Assembly: GCF_003668555.1 (NCBI RefSeq)
Contig: NZ_RCWN01000001.1
Span: 124,001 to 188,000, forward strand
Reading direction: 5' to 3'
Origin: Notoacmeibacter ruber
Lineage (GTDB): Bacteria > Pseudomonadota > Alphaproteobacteria > Rhizobiales > Rhizobiaceae
Length of the DNA: 64,000 nucleotides
The position numbers and the translations under genes were made by a program. Positions 46,997 through 56,085 of the stretch are shown here, piece after piece (the first letter of the stretch is position 1; each line of letters begins with the position of its first letter). The notes below the pieces were generated by a model, which searched no databases, was not told the DNA's origin, and saw only the letters and a list, made by a program, of their open reading frames with translations.

Positions 46997-47980
46997 CTAG
47001 GCCGTGCCGATCAGCATTCCCGCTGCGAAGACCAGTGCACCTCCAAGGACGACCTGAAAAAGAGCGCGGCTCCACGGGGTTTCCATATAGCGCCGCTGGA
47101 TCCAAGCGATCACGAAAAGCTCGACCACCACGATTGCGATGGCGGTCAGCGTCGCCGTCCAGAAATGCGGGATGAGATAAGGCAGGGCATGACCAAGCCC
47201 GCCGAGCGTTGTCATGATGCCGGTCGCAAAACCGCGCTTGATCGGTGAGCCGCGTCCGGAAATGACGCCGTCATCGCTGGCCACCTCCGTGAAACCCATG
47301 GAGATACCGGCACCAACGGATGCCGCGAGACCGACCAGAAAAGTTTGCCAGGTATCGTGTGTCGCGAAAGCAGCCGCGAAAATCGGCGCCAGGGTCGACA
47401 CGGAACCATCCATCAAACCGGCAAGGCCGGGCTGTACGTAGGTGAGGATGAATCGCCGGCGCTCCGCGTCATCCTCCGTCAGGCGTTCCGAAGGGCCAAG
47501 ATGTTCCTCGATCAGGCCTTCGGCGCGGTCCTGATGCTGGGCCTCCGCTGCAGCCAGATCGCCCAGCAGTTTACGAAGATCCGCATCGGTGGCGCGATGC
47601 GCGGCCTGCTCATAAAAGCGGCGGGCCTGATGCTCCATGGCGCCGGCCTGTTCCCGAACCTTTTCCAGACCGAGCGGACGCACAAGCCAATCCGGCTTGC
47701 GATGGTAGAAACCGGCCACATGCTCGCGGCGGATAAGGGGTACCGTGTCGCCGAACTTGGACTGGTAGAGTTCGATCAGGCGCCGCCGGTGGCCGTCCTC
47801 TTCCTCTGCCATTCCCTCGAAAATACGGGCTGTCGATGGATAGTCCTGCTGGAGTCCGTCGGCGTAATTTCGATAGATCCGTGCATCGTCTTCCTCTGAT
47901 GAGATAGCGAGGGCGAGAATTTCCTGCTGTGAAAGACTATCGAAGCGGCGGCGCGATCCACCCCAAAAACGTTCGATCAT
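46997..47980 (-). CDS. mbfA: Membrane-bound ferritin-like iron exporter (MbfA type)
   Basis: A 327-residue fusion. The N-terminal half is a ferritin-like/rubrerythrin domain with repeated Glu/His ligand sets (EEDDARIYRNYADGL, EEEDGHRRRLIELY, EHQARRFYEQAA, EAQHQDRA). The C-terminal half is a VIT1/CCC1-type transporter with about five membrane segments (GLAGLMDGSVSTLAPIFAAAFAT, AASVGAGISMGFTEVASDDG). In Agrobacterium and Bradyrhizobium this protein exports iron and is controlled by Irr. I see no clear Irr box upstream. The ATG at 47980 has GGGGAGA before it. Confidence 0.9.
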   Translation of the reverse strand: MIERFWGGSRRRFDSLSQQEILALAISSEEDDARIYRNYADGLQQDYPSTARIFEGMAEEEDGHRRRLIELYQSKFGDTVPLIRREHVAGFYHRKPDWLVRPLGLEKVREQAGAMEHQARRFYEQAAHRATDADLRKLLGDLAAAEAQHQDRAEGLIEEHLGPSERLTEDDAERRRFILTYVQPGLAGLMDGSVSTLAPIFAAAFATHDTWQTFLVGLAASVGAGISMGFTEVASDDGVISGRGSPIKRGFATGIMTTLGGLGHALPYLIPHFWTATLTAIAIVVVELFVIAWIQRRYMETPWSRALFQVVLGGALVFAAGMLIGTA

Positions 47981-48111
47981 GACGTTCTCCCCGGCACGAA
48001 TGGTCTGCAACTGGTGGCATATAAGAGATTGGTCAAGGAAAAGCCCTTTCTTTACGTAACAGCAAGGCGATTGCGCCATCTTTCGGAACGATCAGTCCAA
48101 AGAAGGTTTGA

Positions 48112-49221
48112 ATGACCCTGCTCGCCGAAATCAGAAAGCCGGACGGCCGCTTTGCCTCAGCCTGGCGCTTTGGAAAGCCGATCCTTCCGCGTGGCGAGTG
48201 GATCCTTCTCACCCTTGCCGTGGCCACGGCGCTCGCCGGACAGATCGTTGGTCTCTCTTCGGGGCGATCGACTGATTTCCATGTCGTCACCACGGTTGTC
48301 GAAGACCTCTCCTTGCTCGGCATCTTGACGTTGAGCGCCTTTCTGGCCGGCCTTCTGCTTGATGCCGCGAAGAAGAAGAGCAAAAGCCCGACCCGTCACG
48401 TTCTGGCCGCGCTGTCGGGCTTCTTTTATGATCCCGCCCGTTTCGGCCGTGCCCTTCGAACTGTCGCGATCTTCACCCTGTTTGCCATCGGCTTCGGTGA
48501 GCTCAAGGGACTCGCGGCGCTGGGCGGGTTTCAATGGGACGAGCCGCTCATGCATGCCGAGCGCTGGCTGCATTTCGGTTTCCTGCCGCATGAATGGCTA
48601 TCGCCGTTCTACGATTGGCCCCGCGCCGTCCAACTCGTCAATTATATCTATAATCTCTGGTACTTCGTCATGATCGGGATGGTGCTGCTACTGGCGCTTC
48701 GGCATGGCTCACCATCGAAAAGGTTTCGCTATCTGTGTAGCTTCATGGCGACATGGCTGATCGGGGGCGTCGTGATGGCGTTGATCTTCTCGTCTGCCGG
48801 GCCGTGCTTCTATGGGCGGCTGGGCTTTGGCGCCGAATATGCGCCGCTCATGGCAGAGCTCGGTGCGATTGATAAGGTGCACGAACTCTATGCGCTTTCG
48901 ACGCAAGACATGCTCTGGGAGAGCTTCGCCGCAGGAAAGAATGCTGCGGCCATCAGCGCTTTTCCGTCCCTGCATGTCGCGACGGCAACGCTGGTCGCAC
49001 TTTTCGCATGGACGTCGGGCAAGATGCTCCGGATTGCGGGCCTTCTGTTTCTTGGCGCGATCATGCTCGGCTCCGTCCTTCTCGGCTGGCATTATGCGCT
49101 CGATGGTTATGCCGGCATTGCTCTCGCGCTTATCGCCTGGACGGTGACAGGCCGGCTCGCTCAGCTCGCCGGCGTACCGGCAACAGCATCTACGAGCTGC
49201 CTAAAGGCTTCAGATAGGTAA
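48112..49221 (+). CDS. PAP2 superfamily membrane phosphatase
   Basis: A 369-residue membrane protein of the PAP2/AUR1-like group (PAP2_C type), with about eight hydrophobic segments. Catalytic blocks appear near the end: SAFPSLHVATATL around residue 286 (His) and GWHYALDGYAGIA around 328 (His, Asp). A long gap between them and the N-terminal half, plus GPCFYGRLGF, resembles inositolphosphorylceramide-synthase-like bacterial proteins. Substrate is unknown. An AAGAAGG tract precedes the ATG. Its 3' end overlaps the convergent purK by 32 bases. Confidence 0.85.
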   Translation: MTLLAEIRKPDGRFASAWRFGKPILPRGEWILLTLAVATALAGQIVGLSSGRSTDFHVVTTVVEDLSLLGILTLSAFLAGLLLDAAKKKSKSPTRHVLAALSGFFYDPARFGRALRTVAIFTLFAIGFGELKGLAALGGFQWDEPLMHAERWLHFGFLPHEWLSPFYDWPRAVQLVNYIYNLWYFVMIGMVLLLALRHGSPSKRFRYLCSFMATWLIGGVVMALIFSSAGPCFYGRLGFGAEYAPLMAELGAIDKVHELYALSTQDMLWESFAAGKNAAAISAFPSLHVATATLVALFAWTSGKMLRIAGLLFLGAIMLGSVLLGWHYALDGYAGIALALIAWTVTGRLAQLAGVPATASTSCLKASDR

Positions 49222-50278
49222 CGTGACCCATTTTACGGCCTGGTCGCGCCTGTCGCTTGCCATAGTGATGCAGGACGGCATTGGGCTTCTGCGCCAGTTG
49301 CGGAAGATCGTCGATCTCATCGCCGATCAGATTCTCCATCACGCAATCGCTGTGTCGGCTCGTCGCACCCAATGGCAGGCCGCAAATGGCGCGGATATGC
49401 TGCTCGAATTGGCTCACGGCGCAGGCCGCTTCCGTCCAGTGTCCGGAATTGTGGACGCGCGGAGCGATTTCGTTGACCAGCAACTCCTGGTCCTTGGTGA
49501 CGAAGAATTCGATGCCGAGCACGCCGACATAGTCGAGCGCATTCAAAATGCGCCTTGCTGCCTCGCGTGCTTGGGCGGACACGGTGTCGGAGATCTGCGA
49601 CGGCACCGTCGATCGGCGCAGTATGCCATCGGAATGTTCGTTGCGAGCCGGATCGTAAAACGCCACGCTGCCATCCAGACTGCGGGCCGCAATGATCGAT
49701 ATCTCGCATGAAAAGTCGATGAAGCCTTCGAGGATCAACGGCACGGTCCCCATGGCCGAAAAGACGCCATCGACCTTGGCTTCGGTCTTGCCGTCAAACA
49801 CACGTTGTCCCTTGCCGTCATAGCCCATGCGCCGCGTCTTGAGGACACCCCGCCCGCCGAAACGCGCCAGCGCGTCGGCGATCTCCTCGTCGCTGTCGGC
49901 AGGAACGAAAGGTGCTGTCGCGATGCCGTGCTCGTTGATGAAGCGCTTTTCAACCAGTCGATCCTGGCTGAAGGAGAGCGCCTTTGCCGGCGGATAGACG
50001 GGCACGTGGCGGGCCAGCTCCTCCATCGCACCGACCGGCACGTTTTCGAATTCATAAGTGACGACTGACGCCCGTTCCGCCAGCTTTGCCAAGGCGGCCG
50101 GATCGTCATAGGCGGCGTCGATCTGCTCGACGCAGACATCGCGGGTTGGGCACCCGCCCTTTTCCAGCACAACGCATTCATAGCCGAGACGCGCTGCGGC
50201 CATTGCGAGCATACGGCCAAGCTGGCCACCGCCGATAATCCCTATTGTCGAGTTTGGGGGCAGGGCGGGTCCGCTCAT
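49190..50278 (-). CDS. purK: N5-carboxyaminoimidazole ribonucleotide synthase
   Basis: A 362-residue ATP-grasp enzyme of purine synthesis making N5-CAIR from AIR, bicarbonate and ATP. Visible: [28 protein letters not shown] at the N-terminus, the ATP-binding [33 protein letters not shown], and the metal-binding [22 protein letters not shown] near 270. Its start overlaps the purE stop by four bases (ATGA). The 3' end overlaps the PAP2 gene on the other strand. Confidence 0.95.
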   Translation of the reverse strand: MSGPALPPNSTIGIIGGGQLGRMLAMAAARLGYECVVLEKGGCPTRDVCVEQIDAAYDDPAALAKLAERASVVTYEFENVPVGAMEELARHVPVYPPAKALSFSQDRLVEKRFINEHGIATAPFVPADSDEEIADALARFGGRGVLKTRRMGYDGKGQRVFDGKTEAKVDGVFSAMGTVPLILEGFIDFSCEISIIAARSLDGSVAFYDPARNEHSDGILRRSTVPSQISDTVSAQAREAARRILNALDYVGVLGIEFFVTKDQELLVNEIAPRVHNSGHWTEAACAVSQFEQHIRAICGLPLGATSRHSDCVMENLIGDEIDDLPQLAQKPNAVLHHYGKRQARPGRKMGHVTYLKPLGSS

Positions 50279-50790
50279 TCGCTATCGCTCGGATGTTCGG
50301 CCACACTCTTGGTCCGCGCCGTCCGCCAGGCATCCAGCCGGTCTCTGATGGCCGGCTCGCCGAGCGAAAGGATGGAGGCTGCCATCAGGCCCGCATTGGT
50401 CGCGCCCGCCTTGCCGATCGCCAATGTGCCGACGGGAACGCCCGCGGGCATCTGGACGATGGAAAGAAGGGAGTCTTTGCCGGACAAGGCTGCCGATTGC
50501 ACCGGAACGCCGAGAACCGGCAGGCTGGTCCATGCAGCGACCATGCCGGGAAGGTGCGCCGCGCCGCCCGCCCCTGCGATAATGACGGCGAAACCCTTCT
50601 CGCGCGCGGACATCGCGAAATTCCGCATACGGTCGGGCGTCCGATGGGCGGAGACAATGCGGGCCTCGTAGGGGATCGATAGATCGTCGAGCAATTCGGC
50701 GGCGTATTTCATGGTGGGCCAGTCTGATTGACTGCCCATGATGATCGCGACTTTTGGCTGGGCCGATGGTGCGGTATCCGTTTGGCTCAT
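50275..50790 (-). CDS. purE: N5-carboxyaminoimidazole ribonucleotide mutase
   Basis: A 171-residue class I PurE converting N5-CAIR to CAIR. The family core is clear: [40 protein letters not shown] near residue 17 and [29 protein letters not shown] (catalytic His) near 75. The start is the ATG at 50790; a longer open frame continues upstream to 51393 but covers the DUF465 gene in another frame and is not conserved. Operon purE-purK. Confidence 0.95.
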   Translation of the reverse strand: MSQTDTAPSAQPKVAIIMGSQSDWPTMKYAAELLDDLSIPYEARIVSAHRTPDRMRNFAMSAREKGFAVIIAGAGGAAHLPGMVAAWTSLPVLGVPVQSAALSGKDSLLSIVQMPAGVPVGTLAIGKAGATNAGLMAASILSLGEPAIRDRLDAWRTARTKSVAEHPSDSE

Positions 50791-50828
50791 AGAGGGGAAG
50801 TTCCGTCGTTGGTATTCGTCACGCTCGC

Positions 50829-51032
50829 TCAGGCAATGATGTCGGGAAGCGTGCCATCTGCGAGTTCGCTTATCTTGTCTTTCAAAACCAGCTTCTTCTT
50901 CTTCATCCGCTGGATGCGAAGGGCGTCGCAACCTGTCTTGACCATCGCCTCGATCGCGGCGTCGAAATCGGCATGTTCCTGTTTGAGACGTGCGAGTTGA
51001 AGGCGAAGCTCGGCCTTCTCCTGATCGGACAT
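50829..51032 (-). CDS. DUF465 (YdcH-like) small coiled-coil protein
   Basis: A 67-residue protein with a long predicted helix ([25 protein letters not shown]) and the family's C-terminal [31 protein letters not shown]465 proteins are SlyX-like coiled coils of unknown function. The ATG at 51032 is chosen over 51077 for family length. It lies 38 bases upstream of purE on the same strand. Confidence 0.85.
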   Translation of the reverse strand: MSDQEKAELRLQLARLKQEHADFDAAIEAMVKTGCDALRIQRMKKKKLVLKDKISELADGTLPDIIA

Positions 51033-51219
51033 GGAGGCAATTCCCTGAAAAACAGGCTCTTTCTCTATCACATTCACAAACTGTTTGAAATGCTACCACG
51101 GAGCATTCGACAGGAACCGTTCCGTGTTGCAAACTGTTACATGAAGGTGTGGCGGCGTGCCCTTCCAAGGCATGATTGCCATGCGCTTCCTCAATAGAAA
51201 CAATACGGAGGGAATGCCA

Positions 51220-51396
51220 ATGTCTCTTGACTCCCATCTTGCCGAACTTCACCGCAAGCACGGGGATCTGGATCAGCAGATCGAAAGGCTGCAAGCCGCT
51301 CCGGCCACCGATAACCTCGAAATCGCCCGCCTCAAGCGACGGAAACTCGCTTTGAAAGACGAGATTACGCGTCTTTCGCCCCCGGTTCGTCACTAG
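51220..51396 (+). CDS. DUF465 (YdcH-like) small coiled-coil protein, second copy
   Basis: A 58-residue relative of the minus-strand DUF465 gene only 187 bases away: [20 protein letters not shown], then [27 protein letters not shown] lies just before the ATG at 51220. A strong terminator follows, so it is monocistronic. The pair is divergent and shares one intergenic region. Confidence 0.9.
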   Translation: MSLDSHLAELHRKHGDLDQQIERLQAAPATDNLEIARLKRRKLALKDEITRLSPPVRH

Positions 51397-51439
51397 TTCC
51401 GCGCATCTGTCCGTCTACGCGGCGGATTAGTCAGTTTGG

Positions 51440-51467
51440 AAGGGCAGGTCGGCGGCCTGCCCTTTTT
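51440..51467 (+). terminator. Rho-independent terminator of the second DUF465 gene
   Basis: AGGGCAGG, a seven-base loop, CCTGCCCT and then TTTT on the plus strand. Confidence 0.85.
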
Positions 51468-51540
51468 GATGGGCAGATTCCGGCCTTTCCGAATGACCGC
51501 CGCGAACCAGATGGTGTGCAAAGTCCGAGCGGAGAACACC

Positions 51541-52554
51541 ATGGCCCATTTGCCCCAAGAGATGACCGTCATAGAGATCGCCGAACCCGGCGGGCCCGAA
51601 GTGCTGAAACTGGGGCGGCGTTCGCTTCCTTCGCTGCGGGCCGGAGATGTTCTGATCCGGGTCGAGGCGGCGGGTATCAATCGGCCGGATGTCTTTCAGA
51701 GGAAGGGTCTTTATCCGGCTCCCGATGGCGCATCCGATCTGCCCGGGCTGGAGGTCGCCGGGCGGATCGCAAAGATCGGCGAGGGCGTCACGCAATGGAA
51801 AGAGGGTGACGCGGTTTGCGCGCTGACGCCCGGGGGCGGCTACGCACACTATGTCGCTGTCGCGGCCGGCCACTGCCTTCCGGTGCCGGAAGGGCTGTCG
51901 ATGATCGAGGCGGCTGCGCTTCCCGAAACCGCCTTCACCGTGTGGCACAATGTCTTTCAGAGGGGCGGTCTCAGCGAAGGCGAGAGCCTCCTCGTTCATG
52001 GGGGCACGAGCGGTATTGGTACGATGGCGATACAATTGGCGAAGGCCCGCGGCGCAAGAGCTTTCGCGACCGCAGGGAGCGCCGAGAAATGCGAGGCTGC
52101 AGAGAAGCTGGGCGCCGAGCGATGCGTCAATTACCGGGAAGAAGACTTCGTCGAAGTGTTTCAGGACGCGACAGGCGGTAAGGGTATCGATGTTATCCTC
52201 GATATGGTCGGCGGCGATTATGCGCCACGCAACCACAAGCTCGCTGCCACAGGGGGTCGGATTGTGCAGATCGCCACGCTTGGCGGAGCGAAACAGGAGG
52301 TGGACCTATCGCTCCTGATGCGCAAGCGGCTCACGCATACCGGCTCCACTCTCAGGCCACGATCGGATGATTTCAAAGCGGCACTGGCTAGGGAACTGCA
52401 CGAAGAGGCTTGGCCGCTGATCGAAGCCGGCAAGGTGCGTCCGCTCATCGACAGGACAGTGGCTCTGGAAGATGCGGCCGAGGCTCATCGATGGATGGAA
52501 CAGGGCGATCATATCGGCAAGATCGTGATGACCGTGGAGCACGAAGCCAACTAG
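51541..52554 (+). CDS. NAD(P)H-quinone oxidoreductase (zinc-less MDR, PIG3-like)
   Basis: A 337-residue medium-chain dehydrogenase of the quinone oxidoreductase type. It has the GroES-like domain (VEAAGINRPDVFQRKGLYPAPDGASDLPGLEVAGRI), no catalytic-zinc Cys/His set, and the nucleotide-binding VHGGTSGIGTMAIQLAKARGA near residue 150. The PIG3-like blend with the conserved NRPDVFQRKG fits the family well. The ATG at 51541 (MAHLPQEMTVIEI) follows AGCGGAG. Physiological substrate is unknown. Confidence 0.9.
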   Translation: MAHLPQEMTVIEIAEPGGPEVLKLGRRSLPSLRAGDVLIRVEAAGINRPDVFQRKGLYPAPDGASDLPGLEVAGRIAKIGEGVTQWKEGDAVCALTPGGGYAHYVAVAAGHCLPVPEGLSMIEAAALPETAFTVWHNVFQRGGLSEGESLLVHGGTSGIGTMAIQLAKARGARAFATAGSAEKCEAAEKLGAERCVNYREEDFVEVFQDATGGKGIDVILDMVGGDYAPRNHKLAATGGRIVQIATLGGAKQEVDLSLLMRKRLTHTGSTLRPRSDDFKAALARELHEEAWPLIEAGKVRPLIDRTVALEDAAEAHRWMEQGDHIGKIVMTVEHEAN

Positions 52555-52612
52555 TCTTCGAACATGCGACGGCACGACCGAAGGATGCCGACCACGTGCA
52601 GGCGTGATGCGC

Positions 52613-55207
52613 TCAGACCGCCCTCTGGCCCAGTGCGTCATGGATAAGACCGCGCACGGCATCGCGGTCGTAGGGCTTGGAGATGCAGCAACGATCTCCA
52701 AGAGATTCGGGAATCTTCAAATTCTCGCCATAGCCGGTCGCAAATCCGAAGGGAATGCCGCGTTCTCTCAGAATTTCAGCCACGGGAAAGCTTGTCGCGG
52801 AGCCGAGATTGACGTCCAGAATGGCGAAATCGAGTTCGGACTGTTCGGCAATCGCTTTCGCATCGGAAAGGTTACTGGCAACATCGACGGTCAGCGCACC
52901 GTATTCCAGCAGAAGATCCTCAAGTTCCATGGCGAGGATGAGATTGTCCTCTGCGACCAGAAAGCGTTTCGGCTGGCCTGACTCGATCTGACGAGAAATA
53001 TCCCGCTTTCGTTTCGCATCCGGCTCGGCCGGCCTTTCCGTGCTTTCGGGCGCCGGCTTGACGTGTTTCCGGGGCAGTTCGAACTTGGCATGAAGACCTG
53101 AGAGTTCGAAGTCGAGCGTCGCCCTTCCGTTGAGCTCGTAGGGGACGGAGCGCTCGACGATCGTCGAGCCGAAACCCCGACGCTGCGGCGCTTTCACGGC
53201 CGGGCCCCCGCGTTCCAGCCAGTCGATGGTAAAGATCCCATCCTCTTCCATGGTCGTGGTCACGTCCACATGACCGGCAGAGGCTGAAAGAGCGCCGTAT
53301 TTCGCACTATTGGTGGTCAGTTCGTGGATGACCAGAGCCAGTGTCGCGAAGGCTTCCGGCTCAAGCAGGCAATCATCGCCGACGATGCGAATACGATCCT
53401 TGCTCTCGCCGAGATAGCTGGCGGCCTCGACCTCGATCATGCGGTGCAGGGACGCTGCGGACCAGTTCTGCTTGGTGATCTGGTCGTGCGCGCGTGCCAG
53501 AGACTGGATGCGCGTATCAAGAATGTTGATATAGTCGCTAACCGAAAGGTTCGTACCCCGGCTCTGGCTGACGATACCCTTCACCAGCGAAAGAATGTTT
53601 CGAACCCTGTGGTTCAGTTCGGCGATGAGCAGTTCCTGCCGCTCTTGCGCCTGCTTCCTCTCGCGCGCGACCTCGTCGGTAAAGCGAAGAACCACTTCGA
53701 GCATCACCATACGCAACTGCTCGGCGACCCGCAGATCGCTGCCCGACCACATCTCGCTTTGGCCGCGCTGTTCCTTCTGCCAGGCTTCGAAGCTCTTGCG
53801 GGGATTGAGCCGGACGCCATTGGGGCCGGCGACGACCGGTTTGTCGGGGTTTCCAGCCCATGTCACCGTCTTCACGACCTCGCGGCGGAAGAAAATAATG
53901 TAATCGCGCGGGCTGCGGCTGATCGGAATGGCCAACATTCCCGCCGCGCGGTCGGCAAAGGTTTCCGCACCGCCAAAAGCGCTGCCGATATGATGGGTCG
54001 AGAAAATCTGGTTGCCGGAATCCGTGTTCAGAAAGCGGACGATTTTCACCAGTTCGTCGTCGGACGGGGCAGAGCCATAAGTTTGCCGGTTCTTGTCGAT
54101 GACGATCGCGAAACCATCGGCGGACAGCAGTTTCGAGATCTCCCTCAAAACAGGAGTCACGCCGTGAATAGGGTCGCTGCTCGGCGAAATGGATGCCGAA
54201 AACGTATTGGTCAGCCGGCGAACCTCTTCATCCGACCTGCGCTCTTCGTCGGAAAGGCGGGTCGAGAGCATCAGCGAGAACAGTTCGCCGAACATCTCGG
54301 CGACGCCGCGCTTGAGATGATCGACCACGATCGGCGTCTCGTGGTGGCAGGCGAACAGCCCCCAGAGTCGCCCGTTGATGACGATCGATATGCTCATCGA
54401 CGCCGATACATCCATATTGCGAAGGTATTCCAGATGGATGGGCGAGACGCTGCGCAGGATCGAAGAGGACAGGTCGATCGGCTCGCCGCGAATGTTTCGC
54501 GCGGGCGTCACGGGTACACCGTCTTCGGCCGTGTTGGCGATCAGACGGATCGGGTGTTTCAGATAAAGCGCGCGTGCCTGTTTCGGAATATCGCTGGCGG
54601 GATAGCGCAGACCAAGAAACGGATGCAGCCGGCTCTGCCGTGCTTCTGCAATCACCTCACCGGAGCCATCCTGCAGAAACTGATAGACCATCACCCGGTC
54701 GAAGCCGATGATGAACTGCAGATAGCGCGCCGCATCCTGGCAGAGGCGTTGGACCGACTCATGCCGGGCCAGGCGTGGCAGGGCGTTGCGGACCAGAAGC
54801 AGCTCTTCATCCTGCGCATCGGATGATCGGGAGGGCTCCAGTTCCAGTACGGTCGTTCCGGTCTCGGGGATGACGTGAAGCGTCACGTCGAAACGCGCGC
54901 CTGTCTCCGCGATGGGCAGGTCGCGCAATCGTTCACGCGGGCTGTGAAGGGAAAGAGTCTGGATGCGGTTGCGGATCGTATCGATCGACTGTTGCGAGAA
55001 GAACCGGACGAGCGGCTCGCCGATCATGGCCTCCGCTTCCACATCGAGAAACGTTCCGACATTCTCGGAAACGTGGCTGACGATCCAGTCCGAGGAGACG
55101 GCGATGAGAAAGCCGAAACTCTGAACCTTGCCGAGCAGATGGATCGGTTCGCGGTCGCAATTGGTCAGGTCGACTGAGAACTGATCAACATCGAAATAAT
55201 CGCTCAT
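52613..55207 (-). CDS. bphP: Bacteriophytochrome HWE histidine kinase with fused receiver
   Basis: An 864-residue red/far-red photoreceptor kinase. Order: PAS2 (about 20-120) with the biliverdin-binding Cys17, GAF (145-310) with the PASDIP motif, PHY (320-500) with the tongue WAG and PRKSF motifs, HWE kinase core with acceptor His in AELNHRVRNIL, ATPase region VIHELTTNSAKYGAL and WLERGG, and a C-terminal receiver (VAEDNLILAMELEDLLLEYG, FAILDVNLG, phospho-Asp). This layout matches the Agrobacterium BphP2 type. Its start overlaps the stop of the haem oxygenase gene (ATGA), which supplies its chromophore. Confidence 0.94.
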   Translation of the reverse strand: MSDYFDVDQFSVDLTNCDREPIHLLGKVQSFGFLIAVSSDWIVSHVSENVGTFLDVEAEAMIGEPLVRFFSQQSIDTIRNRIQTLSLHSPRERLRDLPIAETGARFDVTLHVIPETGTTVLELEPSRSSDAQDEELLLVRNALPRLARHESVQRLCQDAARYLQFIIGFDRVMVYQFLQDGSGEVIAEARQSRLHPFLGLRYPASDIPKQARALYLKHPIRLIANTAEDGVPVTPARNIRGEPIDLSSSILRSVSPIHLEYLRNMDVSASMSISIVINGRLWGLFACHHETPIVVDHLKRGVAEMFGELFSLMLSTRLSDEERRSDEEVRRLTNTFSASISPSSDPIHGVTPVLREISKLLSADGFAIVIDKNRQTYGSAPSDDELVKIVRFLNTDSGNQIFSTHHIGSAFGGAETFADRAAGMLAIPISRSPRDYIIFFRREVVKTVTWAGNPDKPVVAGPNGVRLNPRKSFEAWQKEQRGQSEMWSGSDLRVAEQLRMVMLEVVLRFTDEVARERKQAQERQELLIAELNHRVRNILSLVKGIVSQSRGTNLSVSDYINILDTRIQSLARAHDQITKQNWSAASLHRMIEVEAASYLGESKDRIRIVGDDCLLEPEAFATLALVIHELTTNSAKYGALSASAGHVDVTTTMEEDGIFTIDWLERGGPAVKAPQRRGFGSTIVERSVPYELNGRATLDFELSGLHAKFELPRKHVKPAPESTERPAEPDAKRKRDISRQIESGQPKRFLVAEDNLILAMELEDLLLEYGALTVDVASNLSDAKAIAEQSELDFAILDVNLGSATSFPVAEILRERGIPFGFATGYGENLKIPESLGDRCCISKPYDRDAVRGLIHDALGQRAV

Positions 55208-55821
55208 GGAAGGGTCTTGTTGCTTCTGCCGTGCGTTTGGGCCATGGCCGCACGCTGATAAACCTCGAATGTATGGCGCGCCGCATTGACGGCATCACCA
55301 TGCGATATGCCCTCTTTATCGGCCTCGTCCAGCACGCTCACAAAACCGGCCCATAGACGCTCGCCTTGGCCATGGCCGAGGAATCGTGTCGGAAAACGCG
55401 GATCGCCTTGCGGCACACGCTCCATCAGGAGCCGCGCGCCCATGCGCGAGCCTTCCAGTACATAAGCCGCACCGAGACGCGCCGCAGGCGAGGAAAGGTC
55501 GGCGTCGATGTCGATCGCGGCAACGCTCTCCTGAAAAGGCAGTTCGGCGAGGTCCTCGGCGAGAGCCTGGCGCCTCTGCCGTGCCGACCAATCCGGCAGT
55601 TCGTGCGCAATGCCGGCCTCTTCCAGCGCCCGTTCATAGGCCGGCAGCACCGCTGCATGGGTCGCGAGAAACGCGGCATAGTCCTTCGCATCGTCGAGGC
55701 GAAAGGCGCTCATCTCGTCATCCAGCGCCTGATGGGCATGGCGTGTTTCATCGCGCAGGGCCATTCTGAGCCGCTGCGATCTGCCTTGGTCCTGCGCTGT
55801 GGAATTGTCGTCACGATACAT
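55204..55821 (-). CDS. bphO: Biliverdin-producing haem oxygenase
   Basis: A 205-residue haem oxygenase-like protein, cleaving haem to biliverdin, iron and CO. The proximal His region is LRDETRHAHQALDDEMSAFRL near residue 23, and LGAAYVLEGSRMGARLL matches the distal helix. Divergence is high, as in other BphO proteins. The four-base overlap with bphP makes it the chromophore-supplying partner. The AT-rich upstream region contains no obvious operator. Confidence 0.88.
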   Translation of the reverse strand: MYRDDNSTAQDQGRSQRLRMALRDETRHAHQALDDEMSAFRLDDAKDYAAFLATHAAVLPAYERALEEAGIAHELPDWSARQRRQALAEDLAELPFQESVAAIDIDADLSSPAARLGAAYVLEGSRMGARLLMERVPQGDPRFPTRFLGHGQGERLWAGFVSVLDEADKEGISHGDAVNAARHTFEVYQRAAMAQTHGRSNKTLP

Positions 55822-56085
55822 GAATATATGTCATTGCTAAAGTGAAAGGCGAAGCGGTTGCACACTCGTCGGGAGTTCGCAACAATTAAGATTGAAGGAT
55901 GGCGCCCGCTGGCGCAATCTTCCGTTTCCACTCCCTTATTTAGGCGTCGGTACCATCGAAAGAAGGTGCATCCCGCTCGTCCCGCTCTGGCGTGGTCGCG
56001 CCGGCGCCCTCAAAGAAAGAGGGAAGGGGATTTCAGCGTGTTTTGGCGCTTCCGTGCAGGCGAGAACGCCTCTATATGAGCGGCC

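Noticed and set aside
47981..48111. Irr (iron control element) operator upstream of mbfA
   Set aside because: I looked for the paired TTCTAAA/TTTAGAA type sequence known from rhizobia and saw none convincing.
50791..51393. N-terminal extension of PurE or a fusion
   Set aside because: The open frame has no family pattern upstream of MSQTD and overlaps the DUF465 gene in another frame.
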